From NCBI GenBank assembly GCA_017469955.1, contig JAFUFJ010000007.1, positions 1 through 64,000 of the forward strand: 64,000 nt of DNA, written 5' to 3'. The number at the start of each line of letters is the position of its first letter. Position 1 is the first letter of the stretch. Under the pieces are notes generated by a model, which ran no database searches, was not told where the DNA came from, and saw only the letters and a list, made by a program, of their open reading frames with translations. Of the stretch, positions 36,649 to 45,323 are shown piece after piece. Both the position numbers and the translations under genes were made by a program. Origin of the DNA: Prevotella sp. (GTDB lineage Bacteria; Bacteroidota; Bacteroidia; Bacteroidales; Bacteroidaceae).

Positions 36649-37366
36649 TGCTGATGACGAAGCTGACCTCCTTGAAAGCATATCGGCGAAGGGTGCCCTT
36701 GCGGTCGCGAAGCACGAGCGTTCCGTCGGGCTCCACTCCTGCCGTTTCGGCTTCAAAGTCGCCGTCCTGGTCGCGATAGGCATGGAATCCGACGCGCCTA
36801 TATAGACGGTTGTTGTAACGAAGGGGCAGGGAAGCGTCGGGCTTTAAGGCTGTTTCAATTCGTGAAAGCAGGCGTTCGAGCAGCGGTTTTCTCGCGACTT
36901 CTCGTCCTAAGATGTGGCATAGGGATACGGGATTGGGTGCGTCGCTCACGAACTTCTCTTGGTTGACATTGAGTCCGATGCCAATGATGCAGTCGGAAAT
37001 GTCGTGCCCTCTCAGCTTGTTGTCAATCCGCATTCCGGCCAGTTTGCGGTCTTTCCAGTAGATGTCGTTGGGCCATTTGATGCTGATGTCGCTGATTCCC
37101 ATGTCGTCGAGCTCGTCGATGATGGCGAGCGGCGTGGCCATGGATATCGTGAACTGCCGTTCGGCTGCAATGCCTTCGGGCCTGAACCGCACCGAGAACA
37201 GCAGGTTCTTCCCTCTTTCCGACTCCCATCTGTTGCTACCGCAGCCACGTCCGGCGGTCTGATAGTCGGCCCAACAGACGGTCATGCCGCTGTCTGCTGT
37301 CTGGCTTTGGTGCTCCTGCAGCCATAGGTTGGTCGAGGTCGTTTCGCTGAGATGGATGATGTCCAT
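36641..37366 (-). CDS. birA: Biotin-[acetyl-CoA-carboxylase] ligase
   Basis: 241 residues, the catalytic domain without the N-terminal DNA-binding domain of E. coli BirA, so it is a ligase only. SETTSTNLWL at the start, the biotinyl-adenylate-binding QTAGRGCGSNRW, and KWPNDIYWKDRKLAGM are intact. It attaches biotin to carboxyl carrier proteins. It sits between tsaE (21 bases) and pyrH (20 bases). Confidence 0.93.
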   Translation of the reverse strand: MDIIHLSETTSTNLWLQEHQSQTADSGMTVCWADYQTAGRGCGSNRWESERGKNLLFSVRFRPEGIAAERQFTISMATPLAIIDELDDMGISDISIKWPNDIYWKDRKLAGMRIDNKLRGHDISDCIIGIGLNVNQEKFVSDAPNPVSLCHILGREVARKPLLERLLSRIETALKPDASLPLRYNNRLYRRVGFHAYRDQDGDFEAETAGVEPDGTLVLRDRKGTLRRYAFKEVSFVISNQ

Positions 37367-37387
37367 AGCCCGTCCTGCTGGTTTGTT

Positions 37388-37816
37388 TCAGACGCTGACC
37401 GTTCGGCTGCCGTCGGTCTCTTGCGTAATAGTCACGCGGAGGGCATCTTCGGGCAGCAGTTCCTCGACGAGTTCCGGCCACTCGATAAGGCATAGCCGGC
37501 CGGAATAGAAATAGTCTTCGTAGCCCATGTCATAGACTTCTTCGAGTCGTTTGATGCGATAGAAGTCGAAATGATAGATGGTTGCGGGCCGTCGTTCTGC
37601 CCCCTGCGCGGGAACTTCATACTCGTTGACGATGGCAAAGGTGGGCGAAGTGATGACGTCTTCCACGCCAAGCTCTTCGCAGAGAGCCTTGATGAAGGTC
37701 GTCTTTCCTGCTCCCATGCTGCCATAGAAGGCAATGACGCGGGCCGTGCCCATGGCCTGTATGAACTGGCGGGCTGCCTGGCGTATGTCTTCAATATGCT
37801 GGATTCTGATTTGCAT
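37388..37816 (-). CDS. tsaE: tRNA threonylcarbamoyladenosine biosynthesis ATPase TsaE
   Basis: 142 residues. The P-loop is FYGSMGAGKTTF near residue 30, followed by the TSPTFAIVNEYEV switch region and the IYHFDFYRIKRLEEV segment; W in IEWPE near the end is also conserved. TsaE is the small ATPase of the TsaB-TsaD-TsaE complex that makes t6A37 on ANN-reading tRNAs. It lies 32 bases behind porX. Confidence 0.94.
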   Translation of the reverse strand: MQIRIQHIEDIRQAARQFIQAMGTARVIAFYGSMGAGKTTFIKALCEELGVEDVITSPTFAIVNEYEVPAQGAERRPATIYHFDFYRIKRLEEVYDMGYEDYFYSGRLCLIEWPELVEELLPEDALRVTITQETDGSRTVSV

Positions 37817-37848
37817 GCTTTCGGTTGTTTGCGGAAAACGGCAGCGGG

Positions 37849-39399
37849 CTACCGCTTTCTCGGGGTGAGTGTGATGAGCGGAATGAGCATTTCCTCCATG
37901 GATATGCCTCCATGCTGGAAGGTATCCTTATAGTAGGAAACGTAGTAGTTGTAGTTGTTAGGGTAGGCAAAGAAGGTCTCTCCCGTGGCGAAGACATAGC
38001 TTGTCGAGAGATTAGGAGCAGGCAACTGGGCGTCACGGGGGTCGCGGATGGTGAACACTTCCTTGGCATTATAGTTGAGATTCTTGCCCAGCTTGTAGCG
38101 AAGGTTGGTGTTGGTGTTGCGGTCGCCGATGATTTTGATGGGTTTGGTGGCACGTATCGAACCGTGATCGGTGGTGATGACGACGCGGTAGCCGGTCTGT
38201 GAAAGCTGGCGAATGAGCTCGGCAAAGCCCGAATGGCGGAACCATGACAGGGTGATGCTTCGGTAGGCCGACTCGTTGTTGGCCAGTTCGCGCACCATCT
38301 TTGATTCGGTTCTTGCGTGCGACAGCATGTCAATAAAGTTGACTACCACGACATTCAGGTCGTTGCCCTTCAGGGTGTTCAGCCTCTCAAGATACTTTTC
38401 TGAGCCGTTGGAGTCGTTGATCTTAAAGTAAGAGAACGTGTTGTGACGGCGGAAACGGTCGAGCTGTGTCTGTATGAGCGGGCCTTCGTTGAGGTTCTTG
38501 CCTTCCTCTTCGTCCTCGTCTACCCACAGTTCTGGGAAAAGACGGGCAATCTGGTCGGGCATGAGACCGCTGAAAATGGCATTGCGGGCATACTGTGTAG
38601 CCGTAGGAAGAATGCTCATGTAGATGTCTTCCTCAATGTCGAACAACTCAGACATTGCCTGTGAAAGCACTCTCCACTGGTCGTAGCGGAAGTTGTCGAT
38701 GACGATAAAGAAGACTTTTTCACCCTGGTCAAGCAGTGGAAATACCTTTTTCTTGAAGATATGAGGGCTGATGAGTGGGGCAGAAGTGGGGTCGGAAATC
38801 CAGTTGAGATAGTTCTTTTTGATGAACTTTGCAAAGCCGAGATTGGCTTCTTCTTTCTGCATGTTGAGCATCTCGGTCATGCTGCTCTCCGTGGCAGATA
38901 GTTCAAGTTCCCATCTTACCAGGCGCTTGTACACCTCTCGCCAGTCGTCAAAGGTGCGACATTCTGCTATCTGCATGGCAATGTCCTGATAGTTCTGCTG
39001 GTAGCTGTTTTGGGTTACCTCGGTCTCAATAGCCTTTCGGTGGATGTTTTTCTTCAAGGTCAGCAATATCTGACTGGGATTGACGGGCTTGATAAGGTAG
39101 TCGGCTATCTTTGACCCGATGGCCTGGTTCATGATGTCCTCCTCCTCACTCTTGGTGACCATTACTACTGGCGTGGAAGGAGAAATCTCTTTGATGCGCT
39201 GAAGGGTCTCAAGCCCGGTCAGACCTGGCATCATTTCGTCAAGAAGAATGAGGTCGAAGGTCTGCAGTTGGCACTGGTCGATGGCATCGGTTCCATTCGT
39301 TACAGTCACAACTTCGTAGCCTTTCTTCTCAAGAAAGAAAATGTGTGCCTTGAGAAGTTCTATCTCATCGTCTACCCAAAGTAAAACTCCGTTGGTCAT
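37849..39399 (-). CDS. porX: T9SS response regulator PorX (receiver plus PglZ domain)
   Basis: 516 residues. The receiver domain spans about 1-120 with the acidic pair at D10-D11, the phospho-acceptor D54 in LILLDEMMP and K107-type lysine in LIKPVNP. After a helical linker the PglZ / alkaline-phosphatase-type domain covers about 200-516, with FFIVIDNFRYDQW and VVITTDHGSIRATKP as likely metal-site segments. PorX controls the type IX secretion system together with the PorY sensor and the ECF factor SigP in Porphyromonas; it also has phosphodiesterase activity on nucleotide second messengers. It lies 30 bases behind porW, so regulator and secretion component share a transcript. Confidence 0.93.
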   Translation of the reverse strand: MTNGVLLWVDDEIELLKAHIFFLEKKGYEVVTVTNGTDAIDQCQLQTFDLILLDEMMPGLTGLETLQRIKEISPSTPVVMVTKSEEEDIMNQAIGSKIADYLIKPVNPSQILLTLKKNIHRKAIETEVTQNSYQQNYQDIAMQIAECRTFDDWREVYKRLVRWELELSATESSMTEMLNMQKEEANLGFAKFIKKNYLNWISDPTSAPLISPHIFKKKVFPLLDQGEKVFFIVIDNFRYDQWRVLSQAMSELFDIEEDIYMSILPTATQYARNAIFSGLMPDQIARLFPELWVDEDEEEGKNLNEGPLIQTQLDRFRRHNTFSYFKINDSNGSEKYLERLNTLKGNDLNVVVVNFIDMLSHARTESKMVRELANNESAYRSITLSWFRHSGFAELIRQLSQTGYRVVITTDHGSIRATKPIKIIGDRNTNTNLRYKLGKNLNYNAKEVFTIRDPRDAQLPAPNLSTSYVFATGETFFAYPNNYNYYVSYYKDTFQHGGISMEEMLIPLITLTPRKR

Positions 39400-39429
39400 C
39401 GTAAATGGAATTTATTGGTTGAAAAGTTG

Positions 39430-42400
39430 TTAGAACCCGTCGAGTTCATAGTATTCATCGTCGATATCGTCGGGATTGAGCGGCTGCTTCTCTTCTTGTT
39501 GCTTGGCAGGAGGAGTGCTGTTGCCGTCGTCAACGGGAATCTCTTCTTCGTCGATGTCGGGCGTTTCGTCGTCGTCAAAGAGGATGATGGTCTCGTCGTC
39601 ATTGCCGTCTTCATCGGTGATTTCTGCGGGAATAACCGTATTGTCTTCGTCATTCTCGTCAACAGGGCTTTCCGTTTCTTCGGTAGGAACCACAAGGTTC
39701 TCGTCAGCGTTGCTGTCTTCAGTCTCTTGCTTCTGATCGGTCTGTTCGGCAGGCTCAGGCGTGTTGTCGGGCTGACTGACTGGTTCTATAGGCTCTTTTT
39801 GCGGGTCAACAGGAACAGTATTGTCAGTCTCATTGTCGTCTTTGGACTCAGCAGCCACTGGCGTTTCTTCTGTATCAACAGGAATGTCCTCTGCATTCGC
39901 AGGATTGTCCTCTGCACTGATGATTTCTTCTGCTGCATTGTTGTCGTCAGAATTGACCGTCGTTTCTTCGTCAACTCCGATGATGGTTTCTTCCTCAACG
40001 GTTGTTTCTACGTCAAGACCGTTATTATAGTTGTCGGGATTGTCAAGCAATTTGTCAATCTCTTCTATCGTAGGTTCTTCTGGTTCGCGGAAGTCTTCCT
40101 TTGTAGGCTCAATCAATAACGGGAGCGTACTTACCTTTAATGGGGCAAAATGCTTGTTGTAGAAGTCGTCGTATTCATTATAGCTGAACCTGACTCCTAA
40201 CAGTTGCAGGTTTTCTTCGCTGATAATGATGCTGCGTCCGCCACTCATATTCTGGATGATTCCTGCCTGTTGATGCAGAGCTCGGGCATATTGAAGCGCT
40301 TCATCATAGTTGCGGAAGCCTGAGATCATCATCCTATGCAGCCCGCCATCGTCGTCAATACTGATGTCGAAATTGCGTACAAGATAGCTTGTGAAGTTAT
40401 ATTTTGCTACCTCATACAGCAGTTTGTTCTCGTCTAAAGAGTCGGGTTTATAGGCAATCATGAAGACAAAGTCAGTGTTCCGCTCGTTGGATAACTCACG
40501 GTTGGCTATCGAATCTTCATCATTAAGCACAGCCGTGCGGCGCTGCCACACGTCACCTATGTCGAACTTTCCTCCTCTAAGCCGGCGACCTTGATTGACA
40601 CCATTGATGATCATTCCTGCCATTTCACTGAGTTTACTCTGGGGGAATTTCTCCACGAGTTCTTTCATTGATTCCAGACATCCGTCAGCATCGCCGTTGT
40701 TGAGCCTGCCCAATCCGTTGATGAAAATGAACTTATCACGGTTGGATCCCATAGGGAACCTCTGCTCTGAGAAGGTGGAATTAGTGCGTACTTCGGCATA
40801 TCTGTCGGCCTTGAAGGCTTCGTAGGTAGCTGCATAAAGTGAGTCTTCAAGGTGCAGACCGAATCGTGAATTCTCTTCAAAGTATGGATCTGTCAGCACG
40901 GATGTCCACTGACTTTCAGGATAATTGTCCTGAAGCAGGCGGATATAAGTTGCTGCAATGCTGTGCTGGCCAAGCCTTGAATAGAGTAAGAACAAGTGGT
41001 AGTAGGCATTATCCATGCCCTCGTAGTCGGGATATTGGTCTGTCAGTCGTGTTAAAGCCTTCTGGCTAAGCTTCAGATTGTCCAGCTTGTCTTTGAAGAT
41101 CACTCCCGAATTGTACAGACCATCTTTAATAATCATGTTGCTTGCCTCGATCTGTTCTTCTGTGAATGGAATCTGTGCAAGGTAATATTCGCGTTTGTGC
41201 GGGTCGAGTTCAGCACTGTCGGTGACCTGTTCTAACGAGTCTGCCGCTGCTTCAACCTGCCGGATGGAGTCGAGTTGTTCTTCGGTTAAGTCGCTGAAAT
41301 CATTGCCTGTTGATACGACAGTCTTATTGATGCGCTGCCAGTTGTCGACATTTTCGCGTTTTCCCCATAGCTTTTCAAATTGTGCCTTACCCTGGTTGAC
41401 GGCCATCTGGTTGTAGAAATACCAGAGCCCGTTTTGTTGATTAGCCTGATTGTTGGTGGCTGTGTTGGGGGTATTCCTGCCGGTTCCTCCGTTGCGTTGC
41501 TGTACTTGTTGGGCATTTTGCTCTGCCAGGCGGTCCTTTTCTTCCTTTTCTTTCTTCTTCAAAGCTTCTATTACCCGGTCAATAGCAGCATTTCTATCCT
41601 TCTCATTCATCTTGGCAAGTTCCTGTAAAGAGTCTTGCAAGTGGACTGCATCGGTATAGGGTACGAGCAGGTCGAGCACTTGTGAACGGTGGGAAAGCAT
41701 CTCATAGTCGTCGCGATCCTTGTCTAATAGACCGATGGCTTCGCCGTAACATCGCTGTGCATCGTTATATTTCTCAAGCCCCCAGTATATGTCTCCTAAC
41801 CGTAATAGCAGCACACCCTTCTCTATTCCGTTGCGTGACGACTTCGTGTTTCCTTTCTCGTATGCAGCAATAGCATTGGCAGTGTCCTTCTGCGACATGT
41901 ATATGTTGCCGATGGCATAGTAGACTTGGTCGAGATAATCCTTGTTTTTGTCTGACACGGCCATGCGCTTTAGCTTGCTGATCATTTTCTTTCCTTGCGT
42001 ATCAGCATAGACTTCTGTCATGGCGATGCGTGCGTTAAATTCCACTTCATAGGGAGGACTCAGGCTGACAACGTGCTGGTAGGCCTTGTAGGCCAGTTCC
42101 TTTCGTCCGAGTGAAGCCTGTATTTGTCCCAGAAGAAACCATTCGCGTGCTTTCTGCTTGCGTCGCATTTCGTGCTTGATGACCTTCTGCAGATAGGGGA
42201 TGGCCTTCTCGTATTCCTTCGTGTGGATATAGTAGTCTGCAAGGGTATAGTCCCATTCCTTCTGTGCACTCCAATGAATAGAGTCCCTGCTTATGTTGCG
42301 AATCACGTCTTCTGCATCGTATAGCCAGTCCTGTTCGATGTAGCATTTGGCGAGCCAGGCACGTGCTTTTCCGTAGATAGCGGGCTGAGTCTGGTATAGT

Positions 42401-42891
42401 CGGCTCATGTATGAGAACGTGGATGCTGCTTCGTCAAATGCACCTTTGTGGAATTGTGACCTTCCCATCAGCATCCATGCTTTCCATAGGAACGGGTTAT
42501 ATTCCTTTCTGTTGAGCCATTCTATGTCGCGTTCGGTTTTCTTTCTCTTCTTGGTCCATTCGGGTTTACGCTTGATACTGTGCAGCTTGATGGTCTTCTG
42601 GCTTTTCTCAATAGCCTTGTCGAAGTTTCCTTTCCCGAGTTCTTTGCTTCTTTTGTTGCCTACGGAATACAGCGGAATCATCTCGGTAAAGTTGTCTTTG
42701 TTGCCGTTTTCTTTTTCGAGCGATCCGTCGATATAGGCCATTTTCCCGTTGTAGTAGGTGTTGTATTTTGCCTTGAACGAATGCCACGCGCGTGTCTTGG
42801 CTGTGTTTTTCTGTGTAGAACAGCCTGCTGCGAGCATCATCATTGCCAGCAGTAATGCGGGGGCTATATGTCTTGTCTTGAGCAGTTTCAC
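39430..42891 (-). CDS. porW: T9SS lipoprotein PorW/SprE, TPR-rich
   Basis: 1153 residues using a GTG start at 42891, which gives a lipoprotein signal (VKLLKTRHIAPALLLAMMML then AAGC). The longer ATG reading upstream runs through the gene behind it and lacks a signal. Residues 25-110 are the characteristic segment beginning TQKNTAKTRAWHSFKAKYN. Then come multiple TPR helices (AWMLMGRSQFHKGAFDEA, DTANAIAAYEKGNTKSS), and from about 700 to 900 a second helical region. The C-terminal third is highly acidic and low in complexity, rich in E, D, P, T. PorW/SprE links the T9SS rings to the outer translocon. It sits immediately before porX. Confidence 0.9.
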   Translation of the reverse strand: MKLLKTRHIAPALLLAMMMLAAGCSTQKNTAKTRAWHSFKAKYNTYYNGKMAYIDGSLEKENGNKDNFTEMIPLYSVGNKRSKELGKGNFDKAIEKSQKTIKLHSIKRKPEWTKKRKKTERDIEWLNRKEYNPFLWKAWMLMGRSQFHKGAFDEAASTFSYMSRLYQTQPAIYGKARAWLAKCYIEQDWLYDAEDVIRNISRDSIHWSAQKEWDYTLADYYIHTKEYEKAIPYLQKVIKHEMRRKQKAREWFLLGQIQASLGRKELAYKAYQHVVSLSPPYEVEFNARIAMTEVYADTQGKKMISKLKRMAVSDKNKDYLDQVYYAIGNIYMSQKDTANAIAAYEKGNTKSSRNGIEKGVLLLRLGDIYWGLEKYNDAQRCYGEAIGLLDKDRDDYEMLSHRSQVLDLLVPYTDAVHLQDSLQELAKMNEKDRNAAIDRVIEALKKKEKEEKDRLAEQNAQQVQQRNGGTGRNTPNTATNNQANQQNGLWYFYNQMAVNQGKAQFEKLWGKRENVDNWQRINKTVVSTGNDFSDLTEEQLDSIRQVEAAADSLEQVTDSAELDPHKREYYLAQIPFTEEQIEASNMIIKDGLYNSGVIFKDKLDNLKLSQKALTRLTDQYPDYEGMDNAYYHLFLLYSRLGQHSIAATYIRLLQDNYPESQWTSVLTDPYFEENSRFGLHLEDSLYAATYEAFKADRYAEVRTNSTFSEQRFPMGSNRDKFIFINGLGRLNNGDADGCLESMKELVEKFPQSKLSEMAGMIINGVNQGRRLRGGKFDIGDVWQRRTAVLNDEDSIANRELSNERNTDFVFMIAYKPDSLDENKLLYEVAKYNFTSYLVRNFDISIDDDGGLHRMMISGFRNYDEALQYARALHQQAGIIQNMSGGRSIIISEENLQLLGVRFSYNEYDDFYNKHFAPLKVSTLPLLIEPTKEDFREPEEPTIEEIDKLLDNPDNYNNGLDVETTVEEETIIGVDEETTVNSDDNNAAEEIISAEDNPANAEDIPVDTEETPVAAESKDDNETDNTVPVDPQKEPIEPVSQPDNTPEPAEQTDQKQETEDSNADENLVVPTEETESPVDENDEDNTVIPAEITDEDGNDDETIILFDDDETPDIDEEEIPVDDGNSTPPAKQQEEKQPLNPDDIDDEYYELDGF

Positions 42892-42965
42892 CTTTTTCCG
42901 GCCTGTAAGGAGTCCTGTAGGTTTAATAACGTTTTGACGGTTCGTTTTATTGTGCAGCGCCCTAT

Positions 42966-43346
42966 TTATTCGCCGAGCAGTAGAAGCAGCTCGTCTTTGA
43001 CCTGGTCTGGCACGTTGATGCCTCGCAGAATCAGACTGCGGTTCCATCCTTTCGCGTCGGAGGGGAGCATGGTTGTGAGCACTTCTCTGAACAGTTCAGC
43101 CTCGTCGTCGGTATAGTCGTCGGAGCGTTTGCCGGCGAAAGCATCGAGTTCTTCGTCGTCATAATACTCGATATCGCGAGTGGCGGCCTCCATCATGCAT
43201 TCCTGTTCGCATTTCTCATTGATGCCACTACAGGTTGAACAGTTGTCGGCTACGGTCAGAGGCTCGTCGCTTCCGTCTCCTTTTTGTGCCAGTCGCGCCA
43301 CGGTTCCGAGCAGGATGAGGGCTGCAAGTGCTATGAGGTAGATCAT
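42966..43346 (-). CDS. Membrane-anchored protein with cysteine motifs, unknown function
   Basis: 126 residues from MIYLIALAALILLG, one N-terminal membrane helix followed by a soluble part. It carries CSTC and NEKCEQECMMEAA, which could bind metal or form disulphides. The C-terminal stretch EAELFREVLTTM and ILRGINVPDQVKDELL is well ordered. Homologues in Bacteroides are sometimes labelled phospholipase, but I see no lipase motif, so I do not support that name. Its ATG overlaps the aroA stop by four bases, showing translational coupling. Confidence 0.7.
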   Translation of the reverse strand: MIYLIALAALILLGTVARLAQKGDGSDEPLTVADNCSTCSGINEKCEQECMMEAATRDIEYYDDEELDAFAGKRSDDYTDDEAELFREVLTTMLPSDAKGWNRSLILRGINVPDQVKDELLLLLGE

Positions 43347-44653
43347 GTTTCTTCGATGTTGAATCCGGCTTTGCCAAGGTCGTTCCAGAAGTCGGGATAT
43401 GATTTTGTCACTACTTCGGGGTTGTTGATGATGACGCTGCCGTATTTCATGGCCAGCGGAGCCAGCGACAATGCCATGCGATGGTCGTCGTAGGTGTCGA
43501 AGACAGGCGTCGTTTCCTGCCATTCCTGTGGCTGTGTACTGTAGCTCAGCTCGTTGTCTTTTGCCACAAGGTTCACGCCGATCTTCCTCATCTCGGTGCA
43601 AAGCGCCTTGATGCGGTCGGTCTCTTTGATGCGAAGGCTGGCCAATCCCTTGAAGTTGAAAGGCATTTGCAGTGCTCCGCAGGCAGCCACAAGCGTCTGA
43701 GTGAGGTCGGGCGAGTTCTTGAAGTCATAGTCGAGTCGTGGCAAGGTGCGCAGGTGGCGGGTGAGTTTGACGGTTGTTGCGTCGGTGAAGGCAGTCTTTA
43801 CTCCCATCATCGAGAAGATGTATCTCGCCATGGAGTCGCCCTGTCGCGACCCGTCCTTCAGTCCTTTCAGCGTGAGAGTTGCCTCGTAGTCGTCGCACAA
43901 GGCTAAGGCTTCATACCAGTAGGAGGCCGAGGTCCAGTCGCTTTCGATGAAGTAATGGCAGGGAGTATAGGGCTTCGGCTTCACGCTGACGGTGTCCACT
44001 TCGGTCCAGTCGGCTTGTGCTCCATAGCTGTGCATCACGTTCAGGGTCAGGTCGATGTATGGTCTTGAGGCTATCTCACCAGTCATGTGCAGCTCCAGTC
44101 CCTTGTCGAGCACGGGGCCTATCATGAGCAATGCCGAGATGAACTGTGAACTGATGCCGGCATCGACATCGATGTGTCCGCCCGAGAGTCGGCGTCCGCG
44201 AATGCGTAAAGGAGGATATCCCTCGCGCTCTTCATATTCGATATCGGCTCCCAAGTATCGAAGAGCATCGACCAGAATGCCGATGGGTCGCTGCTTCATT
44301 CGCTTCGATCCTGTCAGCAGATAGCTTCCCGGGCTGACGGCAAAGTAGGCTGTCAGGAAGCGCATGGCTGTGCCTGCTGCTCCGATGTCGATGACGGTTG
44401 GCTCTTCTTTGGCTTGGGATGCGGGCGTAAAGACGGGCTCCGATGCCGGAAGTTCCTGCCTGACGGTGGTGTCGAAGGTGGATTTCAGGGCCTTGACCAT
44501 CACTTCTGTATCGTCGCAGTCCGACAGGTTCTCGGGCAGCAGGCTGCTCTTTGCCAGCGCACTGATGATGAGAGCCCGGTTGGAAATGCTCTTCGAGGCG
44601 GGCAGTATGATGGTCGTATCCAGTGTCTTTGGGGCTTCTATGCGATAGCTCAT
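43343..44653 (-). CDS. aroA: 3-phosphoshikimate 1-carboxyvinyltransferase
   Basis: 436 residues from MSYRIEAPKTL; ATG at 44683 would add ten residues and is also behind the promoter. It is EPSP synthase of the shikimate pathway: PASKSISNRALIISAL at the N-terminal active site, GAAGTAMRFLTAYFA, KRMKQRPIGILVDALR, and C-terminal RIKETDRIKAL and DDHRMALSLAP. It makes EPSP from shikimate-3-phosphate and phosphoenolpyruvate. It starts the minus-strand cluster that continues through porW, porX, tsaE, birA and pyrH. Confidence 0.95.
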   Translation of the reverse strand: MSYRIEAPKTLDTTIILPASKSISNRALIISALAKSSLLPENLSDCDDTEVMVKALKSTFDTTVRQELPASEPVFTPASQAKEEPTVIDIGAAGTAMRFLTAYFAVSPGSYLLTGSKRMKQRPIGILVDALRYLGADIEYEEREGYPPLRIRGRRLSGGHIDVDAGISSQFISALLMIGPVLDKGLELHMTGEIASRPYIDLTLNVMHSYGAQADWTEVDTVSVKPKPYTPCHYFIESDWTSASYWYEALALCDDYEATLTLKGLKDGSRQGDSMARYIFSMMGVKTAFTDATTVKLTRHLRTLPRLDYDFKNSPDLTQTLVAACGALQMPFNFKGLASLRIKETDRIKALCTEMRKIGVNLVAKDNELSYSTQPQEWQETTPVFDTYDDHRMALSLAPLAMKYGSVIINNPEVVTKSYPDFWNDLGKAGFNIEET

Positions 44654-44737
44654 GTGGTGTCTCGTTTCGTTAGTCGTGGCCATAGCATGACTTGGACGGT
44701 TGTCGTCAGTTGCCGTCCATGTATGGCTTATACCCTG

Positions 44738-44769
44738 CAAAGATAGCAAAAACACGGCGAACGGCCAAA
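44738..44769 (-). promoter_or_regulatory. Promoter of the aroA-porW-porX cluster
   Basis: On the minus strand TTTG-N20-TATCTTTG, an exact match. I find no other TAnnTTTG element at the internal junctions (porW, porX, tsaE), so this may drive the whole seven-gene cluster. Confidence 0.7.
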
Positions 44770-44829
44770 CTCTTTGTCGCCAATTGCGGGCAAAAGCACG
44801 TTTTTTGTGAAAATAATGCAAAGAAATTT

Positions 44830-44859
44830 TTGTCGTTTGAAAATTATTATTACCTTTGC
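44830..44859 (+). promoter_or_regulatory. Promoter of tRNA-Pro
   Basis: TTTG-N18-TACCTTTG, placed 21 bases before the tRNA. It is divergent from the aroA promoter 60 bases away. Confidence 0.7.
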
Positions 44860-44880
44860 AGTCACTTTAAAGCATGGCAT

Positions 44881-44954
44881 CGGGATGTAGCGCAGTTGGT
44901 TAGCGCACACGTCTGGGGGGCGCGAGGTCGCTGGTTCGAGTCCAGTCATCCCGA
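44881..44954 (+). tRNA. tRNA-Pro (anticodon GGG)
   Basis: 74 bases: acceptor CGGGATG/CATCCCG, D arm GCGC-GCGC, anticodon loop CTGGGGG with anticodon GGG, and T arm CTGGTTCGAGTCCAG. The anticodon stem contains one A-C mismatch (positions 28 and 42). CCA is not encoded. Confidence 0.92.
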
Positions 44955-44967
44955 CTGAATGCAAAGG

Positions 44968-45000
44968 AAACTGCAGGCCGACAGGTCTGCAGTTTTTGTT
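44968..45000 (+). terminator. Terminator after tRNA-Pro
   Basis: Perfect 9-bp stem AAACTGCAG / CTGCAGTTT with a 10-base loop and a run of five T. Confidence 0.8.
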
Positions 45001-45152
45001 TTATGGAAAGTTTTCAAGGGCTAAGATGAAAGCAGCATGCCGTTGAAAATGAGCGTATTCTTTTCCTGTTTCCAGTTTTTTAGGGTCGTGACAGGAGGTT
45101 TTCAAGTCGTAGTTCCAAAGGGTTTTTGGCTGGTTTGGCAAGAGATTGTTTC

Positions 45153-45262
45153 GAGAAAGCTGTCCTTTTAGCCCGAGAAGTCTATGGGTTCTGGGTTAGA
45201 AAGGATAGCTTTCTCGGCAATAAAGCATAGACTTCTCGGGCTAAAAGGACAGCTTTCTCAAA
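45153..45262. repeat. Intergenic five-unit 22-bp array, copy 7, with 34-bp arms
   Basis: Five units in 110 bases. Bases 45153-45186 and 45226-45259 are perfect inverted copies over 34 bases. Where other copies read GCTATCC, this one reads GCTGTCC in the left arm and GGACAGC in the right arm, a matched change. It lies between the tRNA-Pro terminator and the convergent 45324 gene. Confidence 0.9.
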
Positions 45263-45323
45263 GAGAGTGGGCGGGAGTCTCCCGGTGAAGGGTCAGCCCG
45301 GTGGTGACGAATGACAGTGAAGG

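Noticed and set aside
42892-43047. ATG start of porW at 43047
   Set aside because: It would overlap the upstream gene and remove the lipoprotein signal; the GTG at 42891 restores it.
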